Assembly: GCA_045837725.1 (NCBI GenBank)
Contig: JBEWZL010000013.1
Span: 248,001 to 312,000, forward strand
Origin: Vermamoeba vermiformis
Taxonomy: Eukaryota; Tubulinea; Echinamoebida
Length of the DNA stretch: 64,000 nt
Direction of reading: 5' to 3'
Of the stretch, positions 1 through 11,920 are shown piece after piece. The position numbers were made by a program, and so were the translations under genes. Position 1 is the stretch's first letter; every line of letters begins with the position of its first letter. The notes under the pieces are model-generated. The model did no database searches. It worked only from the letters and a program-made list of their open reading frames with translations, and was not told where the DNA came from.

Positions 1-791
1 CTTAGCGCGCTCTTGTTCACGAGCCTCGCGCTCTCGTCGCGCACTCTCGCTCTCACTCTCGCCCTCTTCACTCACTTCAGGCACTGCCTCTTCGTCGAGT
101 GGGGCAGGTGCTGACTCCACACTCACGGGTTTGATCTGCGGTCGTTCCCAGTTCTTCTTCCACAGCAGCAGCGCATTCACCCAATGGCGCGCATCAGCTG
201 CACTCTCAGCCTCCAAGTGCCACACGCGCGTGCTGGTCTCGATGTCAAATGACTGGCCCTCCATCACGCGTGCCCTGTCAAGTGTCAACACATCGCTTTG
301 ACAGGTGTCACATGTCAGAGTGTCACTTACGTCGTCATCTGCGTGAGATCGATCGAGTTGATCGGTCGTTCATCGCCGTTCTCGTGATAATAGGCCAGGG
401 AATTGCCGACCAGGCGAAAATATCTGCGACGCCACGACTTAAGGCCTTTCTCGCCTTGTTTTTTCAAGTAGCCCTTCATCTTGAACACCATGCGCGACTT
501 GGAGGGTGAAGGTGGTGCGTCGAGCTTCGGATTGATATTTGACGGTGCACTGAGCACTGCAGGCTGAGGGTTGGATCCGCTGTCTGAGTGTCCATTCACC
601 GCGCCGTTGTTCAGCTCTGCAGTGTCGAGTTGCATCGAGCTCCTCTTGCTCGTGTTCGCGCTGTTCGTAGCACTGTTGCTGGCACTGATATTCGCTTCAC
701 TCGCTGCACGGCTCAGTGGAGGGACAACACGTGGTTCTGGGATCGGATCTGTGGCTTTGGGCTCGATAGGAATAGCTTGATTTATTTGCAT
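1..791 (-). CDS. PH-domain protein (3' end outside window)
   Basis: Two exons are visible, 791-331 and 274-1, joined across a 56-bp GTAAGT...ACAG intron. The first ~85 residues are low-complexity (Ser, Asn, Pro). A pleckstrin homology domain follows. It starts at GYLKKQGEKGLKSWRRRYF, with the usual basic beta1-beta2 region, and it ends with the C-terminal helix that carries the invariant Trp (AADARHWVNALLLW). After the PH domain comes an acidic, then Glu/Arg/Ser-rich stretch that runs off the window. PH domains bind phosphoinositides or proteins at membranes. The subfamily cannot be told from this part. An in-frame stop lies just upstream of the Met at 791, so translation starts there unless the helical exon at 1107-880 is spliced in. 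Confidence 0.75.
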
Positions 792-879
792 TGGTGATGT
801 TAGTGGCTAGTTCTTTGAATTTTACTAGTCCTGTCTTTATACGCACACTAAAATATTCAAAAAAATCTTGCATTAATAA

Positions 880-1107
880 TTAATTAAATATACCAACAAT
901 TAACACGGACCTAAATTCTTTGCATTTGTTATCATAATCGACATCAACAGGTGTTTGTGGTTTTTCTATTAATTGTTTCATGCGAATCTTCAACGATTGA
1001 AATAGAAGGGAAATCTGCGTTGCACTTTCCACAGTAAGCTCGGCATCGAGCAACTGTTCGACTTCAACCAATTCTTTAAATGCCTTATCTAGATCTGCTT
1101 TTGTCAT
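880..1107 (-). CDS. Small helical protein or 5' exon of the PH gene
   Basis: A 75-codon open frame begins with a good Met and predicts an amphipathic helical peptide (repeated Leu/Glu/Lys) that ends at TAA. It lies 88 bp upstream of the PH gene on the same strand. Two readings are possible. It may be a free-standing small gene. It may also be the first exon of the PH gene, spliced from near 913 to an acceptor near 815. That join would be in frame but needs a weak GTGTTA donor. No family was recognised. Confidence 0.4.
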   Translation of the reverse strand: MTKADLDKAFKELVEVEQLLDAELTVESATQISLLFQSLKIRMKQLIEKPQTPVDVDYDNKCKEFRSVLIVGIFN

Positions 1108-1223
1108 GTTGTAAGTGTTGTGCTCATATTGAATGGTCAGTCACACTCAAATTTCATCGCGTTAATTGAAAATTTCTTTTTTGTACAAATTAGGCAAGTG
1201 TTTACAAGAGCAAGGGTGGCTCG

Positions 1224-4200
1224 TTATTTCTTGGCTACAGTCTGCCCAGCTTGAGCGAGCACGAACCACTCGTTGCGGCACTTGACAGCATGACGTCGCA
1301 CGAGTCGTTTCTTGTCGTCGAGTGCCTTGCTGAGTGCATTGAGCACCGCGCTCTTGAACGGCGCAATCTTGACATAGGCGAACTTGGAGCACTCGGTCAG
1401 GCAGTCGAGCGCTATCACACGCATCTTCATCTCGGGGTGATGCACCGCTAGACGCAGCAGATGCGGCACCATCTGCTCAGCGTGCTCCTCCATGATGCGC
1501 GGCACTTCAATGTTGAGCAAGCAGATGAGTGACACGATGGAGTGCGAGACGGACGACAGATCTGCAGTCGCTGTGCCGGCTGTGAGCTGCGCGGCCATGG
1601 AGTTGAGCGTGTTGAACAGCACGGGCAGTATCGCACTGAGGTCGTTGAGCAGCACATCCACGGGCAGCTGCGACATGAGCTGCGACCAGGCCAGCAGCAC
1701 AATGTTGTAGTGACTCGCAGAGCTCTGTTGACTGGTGGTCATCTCTTTCATCAGCATGGGCACTTCATAGGTGAAGGTCTTCTGTCGGTAGAGCTGCTTC
1801 TTGTTGGGCATGATCTCGTTCAAGGTGATCTCGCGACTCAGCAGCGAGGACTTGACATCTGCGCTGTGTTGGTGCGCGGGCTGTTCGATCAGTTGAATCA
1901 CTGTCACGTGATCGTGTTGCAGCAGGGCACTGAAGTTGAGTGCTGCAAACTGTGCGAGATTGAGATCTGGATTGCGCAACAGACCAATCACGTGCTGCCA
2001 ACACTCCATCCACCACGCACTCTGTGACTTGTCTTCGCGCGTGAGTTGACGACGCGTACAAGCCGCGCACAGCTGTTAGAATAGTCAGATGAGCACCGCA
2101 ATATATACATAGCTGCGAGTCACTTACATAGATGAGCAACAGCACTGCACTCTCGCGCGTCACCAGGGCAGCACTCGAGTCCTGCACGGTGCTCAACAGC
2201 TGCGGCAGTCGTTGCGTCAAGAACTGGTCCATAGCTGCACTGGCACTCAGCGGTATCTTGTCGAACAGCGAGGCCACTGCAATGGCGAGCAACTGACGCG
2301 TGCGGAGTGAGACTGCAGCGAGGGTCTGGTCGAAGAGCGCATTCAAGAGCTGCGTGCAGGGGGCCAAGTGCTGTTCAGTGAGCTGTTTGTTGACCACGCA
2401 CGTGACAGCGGCAATCCACTCGATGATGAACGGACTCACCGTCACAGCTCCGAGTGTGAGGGGATGAGTGGTGAGCAGCGCGGCCAAGTCAGGCAAGTGC
2501 TTGGCAAGTTCAGCGCCGTTGTTCAAGAGTGCGTGCAAGAAGGACACATCGCGCTGCAAGTAGAACTGGAACAGCACTTGATCCACAAAGGTGTCGTGCA
2601 CCGCGAGCTGATCGTGCAGCATGCTCACCAGGGTGGTAGATATCGCCAGCAAGTGGCGCGTGATGCTCTCGTGCAGCGCAGCACTCTGTGTCGCGGTGTG
2701 CAGGGCGAGTACGAGCAGCGCGTGGTGCACATTGATGGACCAGGACTCGGTGAGCTGCCACTCACTCGAGAGACCTGCGCTCTTCATGGCCGTGCGGTGA
2801 ATGGGCAGCAGATTGTTGAAGCAGCTCAATATTGCGTCCAACAGCTGCTCCACTAGCGCTACACCGCAGTGTGACTCGGGTGTGCTGAGTGTGGTCTGCA
2901 ACACACTGTAGGTCATGGCGAGCAGCTTGTTGAGAATGGTGTGGTACAGCACGCTGTTGGTCACTGACAGCTCGGTCAGGGCCTCTGCAATCAGTGCCAT
3001 CTCCTTGGCGACGTGTTGTGTCTTGAACGAGGCACCGATGAGGTCGTGCAGTGCGTGCACAAGCGAGTGAATGCTGAGCTGTTGCAGCGGGGCAATCAAC
3101 CAGCCGTAGCTCGCGAGCTGCACCAGTGACTTGCGCGCCAGTTGACGCAGTGCAGTGTCTTGATGCGTGAGTGCGGCAGTGAGCGAGGTGATCACGTGAC
3201 TGGTCTGTTGCTCGAGCAGGAGCGGTGTGACCGTGTGCGAAGTGTCGGGCTGATCGGTGAGTACAGCAAGGTGTGTGAGGGCTTGCAGGGCCACGGACTG
3301 TGTGCGCGTGTCAGGGGACTGTGAGAGCGCAGAGAGCAGTGCAAACAACTCGTCTTTGAACACGCGCAGCGGATGCGGACCTTTGAGTGCTTGAATGCTG
3401 CTCGCACTGTCTAGCTGCACATCGGAAGTGAAGCGAATGAAGTCCGCGAGTATATTGACAATCGCGAGCTTGTTGTTGAGATCAGTCTCCGCGGTGTAGA
3501 GTGACACGAGCCAGGGAATGGAGTGGTGCAAGATGATCGTGCTGGCCTTGAAGTGCGCGGAGGCTGCGGTGTGCAACACTTGTGCACTGAGCAGCGAGAC
3601 CTTGCTGTCAAAGGACTTGAGCTGTTGGTGACAGTCCTTGATCAGTGCACTCAACATGTGTTGCAAGTAACTCGCGTGCGGCCATTCAAAGGCGTGCTGT
3701 TGCTGCGGATTGAGCAGTGCGTACTTGAAGTAGTGCTGCAGATCATTCGTGTCGTGCAGTGAGAGGCTGAGCACCATGTCGCGCAGTGACACCAAGCACT
3801 CGTCTAGCACGGGCTGATCGGTGCTGGTCATCAGCTCTTGACGCACGCCACTCCACACGGATTGGATCACACGACCCTCATTCGCATTGTGCGCATCTAT
3901 CTCGCGACCCCAGCCCCGCTCCAAATAGGCGCGGATCACGTGACGCAAGCAGACGAGCGTGTCGAGCTTGGTCTGCACGAGTGAGGCCGTGAGTTTGTCG
4001 AGCAGAAATGGTATCACGTGCGCCGCGAGTCCCGGACAGGCCCCGAGTGCAGCGTTGAGCTTGGTGACGAGGTCCGTGCGCTTGATGGCGTGCGGATCAT
4101 CTTTGCGCTCTTGAAAGGTGATCGGGAAGTAGCAGCTGGTGATCTCAAACAACTCCTCGCTGAATCGAATGTACACGCGCGTGGGCAGGGTGCGACAGAT

Positions 4201-5022
4201 GTCTGCCACGAGATCGAAGCACAGCACCAGATTGCGCGGATCTTTTTCACCGTCCATGGCCTGGATGAAGCAGTACACATAGGCACTGCCGTCTTGGTCC
4301 TGATCTGCGAGTGCGGAGCTGTAGTCCTCGAGCAGCAGCTTCAATATTTCAAACACCCAGCGGCGCGCATTGACCGACAAGCTCTGAGTGTGCACCTCTT
4401 CTGAGAGCGACAGAATGATTGCATTGACATTGCGCGGATCGATGGGCGCGGGAATGGTGCCGTGCTTGGTGCGACAGTAGTTGTAGAGTAGCACGTGCAA
4501 GCAGAACAGCACTTCAACTTGCGTGCCAAAGTCTGCTAATCTGCTCGTAAAGAACTGCACCAAGTAGCAGATCTCGCCTGCTGTCAACCAGGAGTTGCGC
4601 GGAGTGGGCTGTGTGATATCCATACTAACTACTTCATTATTTCCTGAAATCATCAGCTGCAAGACAACACCAAGGAGTGTCGTGGCTGGATCGAATAGAC
4701 AGATTAGCTTTTTGGGTAAACACTCAGCGATTTTATCCGGAGAAATAAATTATTAATTAATGACAATATTACTCCGTATTGTATAAATGTTTTCCTTCAT
4801 TATTGTCAGTAAATCCACAATTTTACCTCTCGCGCGAGCAACTTCATTCTTGGCAGTCAATGATTCTCCTAATTGCTGCACTAATTGCAATAATGTCAAG
4901 GTGCGATTGTGAAGCTCTGTAGTAATGGGCTGCAATAGCGCTGCATTCTGTGTTGGGCTGTCGAGGTAACTTTTAATGGCCTCCTGCAACTTGGCGGAGT
5001 CGTACTGCCCTTCACTAGTCAT
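1224..5022 (-). CDS. MMS19: MMS19, cytosolic Fe-S assembly targeting factor
   Basis: Three exons (5022-4773, 4643-2128, 2072-1224) give 1,204 residues, mostly HEAT-repeat helices. MMS19 is the scaffold of the cytosolic iron-sulfur targeting complex (with CIAO1 and FAM96B). It hands Fe-S clusters to DNA polymerases, primase and helicases such as XPD. Evidence is family signatures at both ends. The N-terminal part has AMDGEKDPRNLV and a conserved YFPITF block followed by DPHAIKRTDL. The C-terminus has ALDDKKRLVRRHAVKCRNEW. Intron 1 (about 130 bp, GTAATA donor) was set by frame and is the least certain join. The gene lies 133 bp downstream of RFC1 on the same strand. Confidence 0.93.
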
Positions 5023-5154
5023 GGTGACTGCAATATAATAGCTACAAACAACCGATTGTGTGCTAAATATTAACACGACGGGTCAACTTGCCACGTGGAA
5101 CGAAATTTCATAAAGAGATCGTGGATCCAAAAAAAGAATGTAGCATCTACTTTA

Positions 5155-8091
5155 TTATTTCTTGGCCTTTGACTTTGCCGGTGCCTTTTTAGCGCCACCA
5201 GCTGCAGGAGCGGCTTTCTTTTTGATTTTAACGAGCTGATCATCCTCGATCCGCTCTTCTTCAGGCTGTTCTTCCTCATCAATATTATCTTCTTCGTTAA
5301 CAACAGGCTCATCTGCGAGGCCAATGACTTTCTTCTTCTTACTCGCTGTTGGTGGTACGGCCATTGCATGACTCTCCGCATTATATTTGCGCGTAAACTT
5401 GGATTTGACTTGGGTCGGGATCTGCTTGTTCGGATCATCTTTGGCAGCGAACTGTGTCAAGTCTAGAATGGTGTCTCGGTCTTCACGATTAATAAAGTAC
5501 TGATCCATGAATTGAATCACATTGTCAATGCCCTCCTCGCCCTGCTCAATCAAGGGCTTGGTGAGATGCGTGCGGAACATCTGCAAGTACTCGCAACAGA
5601 GCTGATCACGTGACGCTTGAGTCTTCAAGTAGCTGTGGATCTGCAAATCAGCCAGCAGTCGCATGTACTTGCTCTGCGACGAGTTCTTGCCCATCCACGC
5701 GGGGAATTCAATGCGCTGGTGCAATGAACTGCGCATGCGAGCAGCGGGCAACACAGAGGACAGCAGGCCGTGGAAGGGTGCGAGTTCCCAGGCCTGATCA
5801 CGGCGCAACAACTTCTCCACGACATCGCCCTCGCTGATCGCATCTGCGGCTGCTGCGACATTCTCCAAGTGCTGCACGCTGTTGCCAGGTATGCGCAAGT
5901 AGTTGTCCTGCACCATGAGGGGCACTATGCCACTGTCCACAAAGTAGTGGTTGAGTCTGTCCGCGAGTGACTCTTGATAGTTGACTGCAAACAGCTTGGG
6001 CACGACGTCGAAGGGCCCCAGATCAATGTTCTTGCCTGTAGCTGTCAAGCTGCACACGTGTTAGCAGGGAATGCGATGGGAGGGGTGAGTTACGTACAGG
6101 TCTTTGACATTCGAAGGATTGACGTTCTGACCATCAACACTCCAGAGCATCAACAGATTGAGACACTGGCGCATGTCACCATTCGTGGACTCAATGATCT
6201 TTTTGAGGGTGATTTCATCGAGTTTGAATCCCTCTTGATCACAGATCGCCTTCAGACGCGGATACATTTGTTGAGTAGTAGGACTGATGGAGCATTAGTA
6301 ATGCTTTGAAGGTAGCTGAGAACGTTACGTACCGTCTGAAGCGCAGATCCAAACAGTGATTGGCCAGTGATTTGAGCTTTTGACTGTACCGATCATTGCA
6401 GACACAAATGAATGGAATCTTCGTGCCGTGAATGGAACGAATCACTTCGGCAATGCCACCACGATCACCGCTCGACATGCCGTCAATCTCATCCATGATC
6501 AGCAGTGTCTTGTGCTGATTCTGCGCTGGCTTCTTGTCCTTGCTGCCAAAGAACTGCGTGATGGACTTGGAGGTCGCTGAGCCCTCTAACAACGGTGCCA
6601 GTGAGCCCTTGTTGCGCGTATCAGAAGCATTCGTCACAATGGGCTCGTAACCGAGACTGCGAGCCACGAGCACGGCAGCAGTGGTCTTGCCGATGCCTGG
6701 TGGTCCTGAAATGAGCACTGCTTTCGGTGCCCCAGCTGCTTTCTTTTTGCCGTCACCTTCGCTGCGCTCCTTGCGTCGTTCCCAGTCCCAGCCCTTGAGC
6801 CACTCAGTCAGCTGTGCGATGGGTCCTGGATTGGCCACCAGGTCCTTTACACCAGTGGGCTTGTACTTGTCAGTCCACAGCTCCGTTGGGCCTCGTACTG
6901 TCTTGACTGTTCCTTCACTCTTGATTGGTGCGGGGGTCACTGGCAGACTAGGCTTTTTGGGAGATTTCTTGGGTGTCACGTGACTCGCTTTACCAGCGGG
7001 CAAATCACGTATCATGGCAAACAGTCCGTCCTCGTCGATAATGGGGATATTTTGCGCCTCAATCTTTTTCATCTTGGACTGACCTGGCTCAATGCCCACC
7101 AGTGCGTGCGTCGTCTTCTTGGCCACACTCTTCACAGTCGAGCCACCGTACTGCGCGATCAATGCCTCGGCCTCTTCGCGCTCCAACGAGTCGAGCACCC
7201 CCGTGATGATGAACACTTTGCCTGCGAGACAGTTTGGCTGTCCTTGCGGCACTTCTTTCGTGCCTTTGTTGGGCGGTGTTGGCTTGTTCATGTACCGCAT
7301 GTAATTGGACTTGTCGCGCGCTAGGGGTGGCTTCTTTGCCTCACTAGCACCTGTTGGAGTCGTGGGGCTTTTGTGCTCAGCTTTCTTATCTTCAGACTTG
7401 GGGGGTGTCTGTTTCTGCGTGGGTGACTTTGATTTCCGAGAATTTACTGGCGGTGACACCTCTTCAATATCGTCATCTAACTCGACAATGGGCGTCTTTG
7501 GCTCAGGCTTTGATTTTTTTTCGCCGCTCGATGGCGTTTTGACGCCGTCTTTGGGGCTCTTGGTTGGTGTCACTTTCTTTTTGATGTAAGCTTTTTTAGT
7601 GGGTGTCACCTTAGCATTCGTTTCGTTGTCATCGTGTTCATTATTGTCATTATGAATGGTCTTATGATCGGTGTCCATTGCCTCGCTCTTATCAAGGAGT
7701 TTGGGTTTGTCTTTGGGACTGTCGCTCAACTTGACTTTCTTTTTGGGAGGACTCGTCGCATCGTCTTTGCTTTGTTTACTAAATGCCTATTAAATATTGC
7801 ACATTGCCTAACATCGATAATATTGAACACTTACGGTGAAGTTGTGGTTGCGTCTGTCAGCGGTAAAAATTAATAAAATTAGATGCAAAAAGTTTTATCA
7901 ACAAATTGTGCGAATCACCGGTCACATACCTAGCCCTGCATCCGCTGCCTTTCTCTTCTTCGTGTTTGAAGCTGGAGGTGGTTCCTAATGCAGATTGGGT
8001 TACAAAATGAGAAAACATTTGCCAGGTTAGCGCTAACCTTGGGTGCCGCATTGCCCTTCGCAGGCCTAAAAAAACTTCTGATATCACTCAT
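5155..8091 (-). CDS. RFC1: Replication factor C large subunit
   Basis: Six exons (8091-8038, 7984-7930, 7853-7835, 7778-6333, 6283-6098, 6049-5155) give 884 residues. RFC1 is the large subunit of the clamp loader that opens PCNA onto primed DNA in the nucleus. The protein starts with MSDIRSFF, the PCNA-binding motif typical of RFC1. A Lys-rich linker follows, then a BRCT domain (about 225-305, beginning CLAGKVFIITG). The AAA+ module has Walker A GPPGIGKTT near residue 400 and Walker B LLIMDEIDGM near 468. The RFC1 C-terminal domain follows, with a Lys/Ala-rich tail. Human RFC1 is about 1,150 residues, so this copy has shorter linkers. It shares a 127-bp divergent promoter region with CHMP7. 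Confidence 0.96.
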
Positions 8092-8218
8092 GTGGGTAGT
8101 GGTATGCAGCACACATTCATGACAATACTGGCTTAGTGAGAGTGCGCGCGCTTTTTCAAACCAAAAAAAAACGAACAGTCTGGTAAAATTCAGTGCAGCA
8201 GTCACAATTACGCTGACG
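8092..8218. promoter_or_regulatory. Divergent promoter region, RFC1 / CHMP7
   Basis: The 127 bp between the two start codons must hold both promoters and both 5' leaders. It contains A-runs. No TATA box or CACGTG was recognised. Confidence 0.4.
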
Positions 8219-9580
8219 ATGAGTACCATGGAGGAGGACCTAAAGGACATGCAACCAGCGGAGTGGAGCGATGACACTCGCATGGCTGCGTTGTTCGGCA
8301 AGTACAGACCCGATCACTTTGACTTTTGGTACCCTTTGATCTTCGAAACCTCAAAGCGCTTGAATACCTTCACATTTTCAGTTAAAGATTTGAAGAAGCG
8401 ATTTAAACGCAAGGGGCTTGTTCCTATTGGATTTGCAAAGCTTTTCGTACGACAAATAATTAATAATATATAAATACCCTTCTAATTACTTGAAAAATAG
8501 GAAGATGCACGAGAGAAGCAGAAATTTGTACCGCTCAACGAGTATACAGCAATGGAGAACAATAATAATGTGTTGGGTTCAATGTGGCGCAAGTTCGTGA
8601 AGGTAAGCTTGTGGATCGTGTCAATCTCAACGAGGCCAGCTAATTAACTGCCACAGGTAGCTGGAAGTTATTCACCACTGCGCAAACCAACAACGATCGA
8701 TGACGACACTGTATTTGTATTAGCGCCGCTGGTGCAAGAGCGCGCAGATGCACTGTACGCGTGGCAAGCGAGTCACGAAGACGACTCAACCGTGCTGCTG
8801 TACACAGAACTGCTTGCATCAGACCCCGTACTCACTCCTGCAGCACTGGACCTGTTGATTGACACGCTGCACGCACGTCACTTGGCCACGGCGTTTGAAG
8901 TGCACGGCACACGCGCAGTGAAGTTCAGTCGCGAGCGACACAGCACAACGAGTCCGAGTGTGACGAGTGTGGAGCGCGGTGTGGCAGCACTCAAATACAC
9001 ACTGCAGCTCTTGGACACGCAGCTGGCACGTGTGGAACTCGAAGTCGCGGCGAGTGCAGCAGAGGTGCTGAAGAGTCTCGCGGCGCAGAACAGACGTCAC
9101 GCGCTGCTGCACTTGAAGCGCAAGAAGGTGTTGCAAGCACTGCACGACAAGCGCTTGACGGCCAAGCACAACATTGAGCAGGTGTTGCTCACCGTGCACG
9201 GCGCACAGTCCGATCAGAGTGTGCTCGAGGCCTACAAGAGCGGAGTGGCAGGTCTGAAGCAGGTGCAGGCCAGTCAGAGTGTCGAGGAGATTGACGCCAC
9301 GCTCGACGAGTGGCGCGACACTGTTGCCAGTCAAGAGGAGCTCAGTGCTGCGTTGACAGGTGTCACTGACCAACTCGCGGCAGTGGACGATGCGGAGCTC
9401 GAACGCGAGTATGAAGCCCTGGAGAGTGAACAGCGCGCGAGTCACGAATTGACACCTGTCACTGCACCTGTCAAACCGAGTGTCGAGGAAGAAGAGGACG
9501 AGTTGATTGCCGCACTCAAAGAGCTCAAAGTCAACTCGAATGAACCTAAGCCAGTGCGCACTGCTGACACGACCCTGTGA
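8219..9580 (+). CDS. CHMP7: CHMP7, ESCRT-III adaptor
   Basis: Three exons (8219-8446, 8501-8602, 8657-9580) give 417 residues. CHMP7 links ESCRT-III to the inner nuclear membrane through LEM2 and acts in nuclear envelope sealing. The N-terminal half matches the CHMP7 winged-helix region: PAEWSDDTRMAALF, a FWYPLI block, and the KDLKKRFKRKGLVPIGFA segment. The C-terminal half is an Snf7 core with a basic helix 1 (LKSLAAQNRRHALLHLKRKK) and a GVAGLKQ helix. The acidic tail EEDELIAALKELKV is a MIM1-like motif for Vps4. The length is close to the human protein (453). The first Met is used; MEEDLK four codons in is an alternative. Confidence 0.93.
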
Positions 9581-9764
9581 GCACGTGATCAAAAGTGTCA
9601 AAGTGTCAATGTGTGACTTGTACAAAATTGTGGATCCAGGTGCAGGGATCTGTTGTAAATAATGTAAATAGTTGCGATTCGAAGCCAAATGACAAGCGTT
9701 GACTATGAAACAAGACTTGATATAAGACATATATATATTCGCGACTATTATACAAGGGCTGTGC

Positions 9765-10293
9765 TTATTCTTTGCGGCAATTTACTTCAATGACTTGCAT
9801 TTCTGCTTCTTTGCGCACTGCACAGTGTTAGTTGAGTATATACAACGATAATAGCGCGTACCTTTCACGGATATTTTGACCTCTTCATTGGTCCAATAGC
9901 GCTAATTGCAATTAGTGAGTTAACTGGATCCACCACACAAACTAATTTTGTACGATTTTCTACAATTTTAAGAGATGAACAAACTATTTGCCACATCACA
10001 AATAGGGTCGATGTGATTGTAAATAGAATTGATAAATTTTCAGAATTAATTCTGCTTACGCTTGCAATATCCGCCATTGCTTTGTGGATCTCGTCAATGC
10101 TGCGCGCAGACACACTTGCAACACTGGATCGCTGTGTTATAATCAACTGAATGCCTTCTTTCAACTCGCTGCGAGGGGTAGCGATTGGTGCATCCGTGGC
10201 ATAGGTGCGAGCAAACAACGACGAGTGGATGTGTGTTCGTCGTGAATTGAGTGCCGCTTTGGCCGCGGTTCGTTTGATTATATTACGCAGCAT
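9765..10293 (-). CDS. Small predicted mitochondrial protein, family unknown
   Basis: Three exons (10293-10060, 9901-9862, 9817-9765) give 108 residues. The chosen Met begins an Arg/Ala/Ser-rich presequence (MLRNIIKRTAAKAALNSRR) that ends in the cleavage-like context FARTYATDAP. Import into mitochondria is therefore likely. A Met ten codons upstream (10323) is in frame but less plausible. The mature part is short and charged, with a helical segment (SIDEIHKAMADIASRYW) and a Lys/Glu-rich end. No family was recognised. The first intron (158 bp) is long for this locus. It was inferred from frame, with donor GTAAGC and acceptor AATTAG. The start faces WDR4 across 77 bp. Confidence 0.6.
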
Positions 10294-10370
10294 GTAAATA
10301 TGTGCTCTTATGTTCGGTAACAAAAATGAAGTTGGATCAGCAACGGCAGTGATTTAACCCCGCGCAGACA
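10294..10370. promoter_or_regulatory. 77-bp divergent spacer, mitochondrial protein / WDR4
   Basis: Two start codons face away from each other across 77 bp. The spacer must serve as promoter and leader for both genes. No known element was recognised. Confidence 0.35.
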
Positions 10371-11863
10371 ATGAGCACAGAGAGCGCACAACACATTGCA
10401 CCTATCAGCGTGCTCGTCGAGACACATGGTCGATATATAGCACTCGCCAGCAACAAGCACTTGTTCGTCGCAGATCTGCAGTCCAGTGCAGTGCGCGCAT
10501 TAGACGGACACGAGAGTGTTATTCGCGCAGCATATTGGTACACAGCTCCTGGCGACACTCAACCCAGCTATTTAGTGTCGGGGGGCGATGACAAACGACT
10601 CTACGTGTGGAACTGCGCAGATTGGTCACGCAGCGAACCTGTGTAAGTGGTATTTATTATTATAGTCATCAGGGGCAATAATATATTCGCTATTATTTTA
10701 AATATCACTTGTCGTCGATTTGTAGATATTATTATGCTATTTTTCTCATAATCCCCTGCTCACTTATCACTATTAATCGCATTAATGCACGCAAGGTTCG
10801 CTTCCAAGAAGATCACCAGTGTGGCTATGACGGGCAGTGGTGCGGAGCGACAAGTCATGTACGCAGACAAGTTCGGCAATGTCTACAGCTATCCCCTCAC
10901 CGCGCACAGCTCTGTTGCTGCACGTACTGCGCGTCGCGTGCAAGTGAGTCAACTGCCCGCGCAGCAAAAGACCAAAGAGGGCAGCGACGAGGACGAAGAG
11001 AGCGCTGATGGCCTCACACTGCTGCTCGGACACTTCTCGTCCATCACCAGCCTCGCGCTCGATCACAGCACGCAGCACATTGTCACTGCTGATCGCGATG
11101 AAAAGATTCGTGTCTCGCGCTATCCCAATGCCTACAACATTGTCACCTTCTGTCTCGGACACACGCAGTTCGTCAGCAAGGTGTTGGTGCCACACTCCAG
11201 TCACGTGACTGTGCCGTGCGTCATCTCCGCGGGAGGTGATGGCACCGTGCGCGCATGGCACTTGACCGCTGGCACTCAATTGGGCCAGTTCAATCTCGCC
11301 AGTGTGAATGTCACGCGCAGTGATGCGAGCGAACAAGAGGTGCGTAATTGCTTGATTGACACGTGTCACATGCTGACTGACACTCGATTGCAGTTGATAG
11401 TGTCTGACTTGAGTTATCACAACAACTCTGGCTTGTTAGCAGTCTCCATCGAAGGGTAAGAGCTAATAATACGCACCACTCACTGACCACATTCAGATCA
11501 CGTGATGTGTTGGTGTTGCGCGTGAAACAAGTTGAGCAAGCAGTGCAATTTGAACTCACAGAGACCATCAAACACGACAGCGATGTGTACGTGGTGACAT
11601 TCAATCAGCACAGCGATCAGTTGTGGCTCGGAGGAGACAAGGACAGTGCGAGCTCGGCTGTGGCAGTGTATCGCATGACAGCTGAGGGCAAAGCAGTGCG
11701 AGAGACAAGCAACGCAGCGGCACAACAGATCAATGCAGCACTGAGTGGCTTGACCATCGATGCAGCACTGCACACACAGATCGTGGAGAGTGTGAAGCTG
11801 CGCCAGTACAAGAAGATGAGTCACAAAGAGAACAAGAAGCGGAAAGTGGAAGCCAAGCAATAG
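10371..11863 (+). CDS. WDR4: WDR4/Trm82, tRNA m7G46 methyltransferase subunit
   Basis: Four exons (10371-10642, 10796-11339, 11394-11455, 11497-11863) give about 415 residues. WDR4 is the non-catalytic WD40 partner of METTL1, which makes 7-methylguanosine at tRNA position 46. WD repeats are visible (VSGGDDKRLYVW, SAGGDGTVRAWHL). The family block from GHFSSITSLALD through DRDEKIRVSRYP to FCLGHTQFVS is diagnostic for WDR4/Trm82. The intron before exon 3 contains the palindrome TGACACGTGTCA. The end of the gene is 57 bp from the convergent BRCT gene. Confidence 0.93.
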
Positions 11864-11920
11864 CACTGTTCGTCGCATTAAATACATCGTGTTTATTTAC
11901 AGAGAGTGAGCACTACACTA

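Noticed and set aside
8819-9730. Open frame of about 300 codons on the minus strand
   Set aside because: It lies antisense to CHMP7 exon 3. Composition (Cys, Leu, His, Gln) and lack of any motif mark it as a mirror of GC-rich coding sequence.
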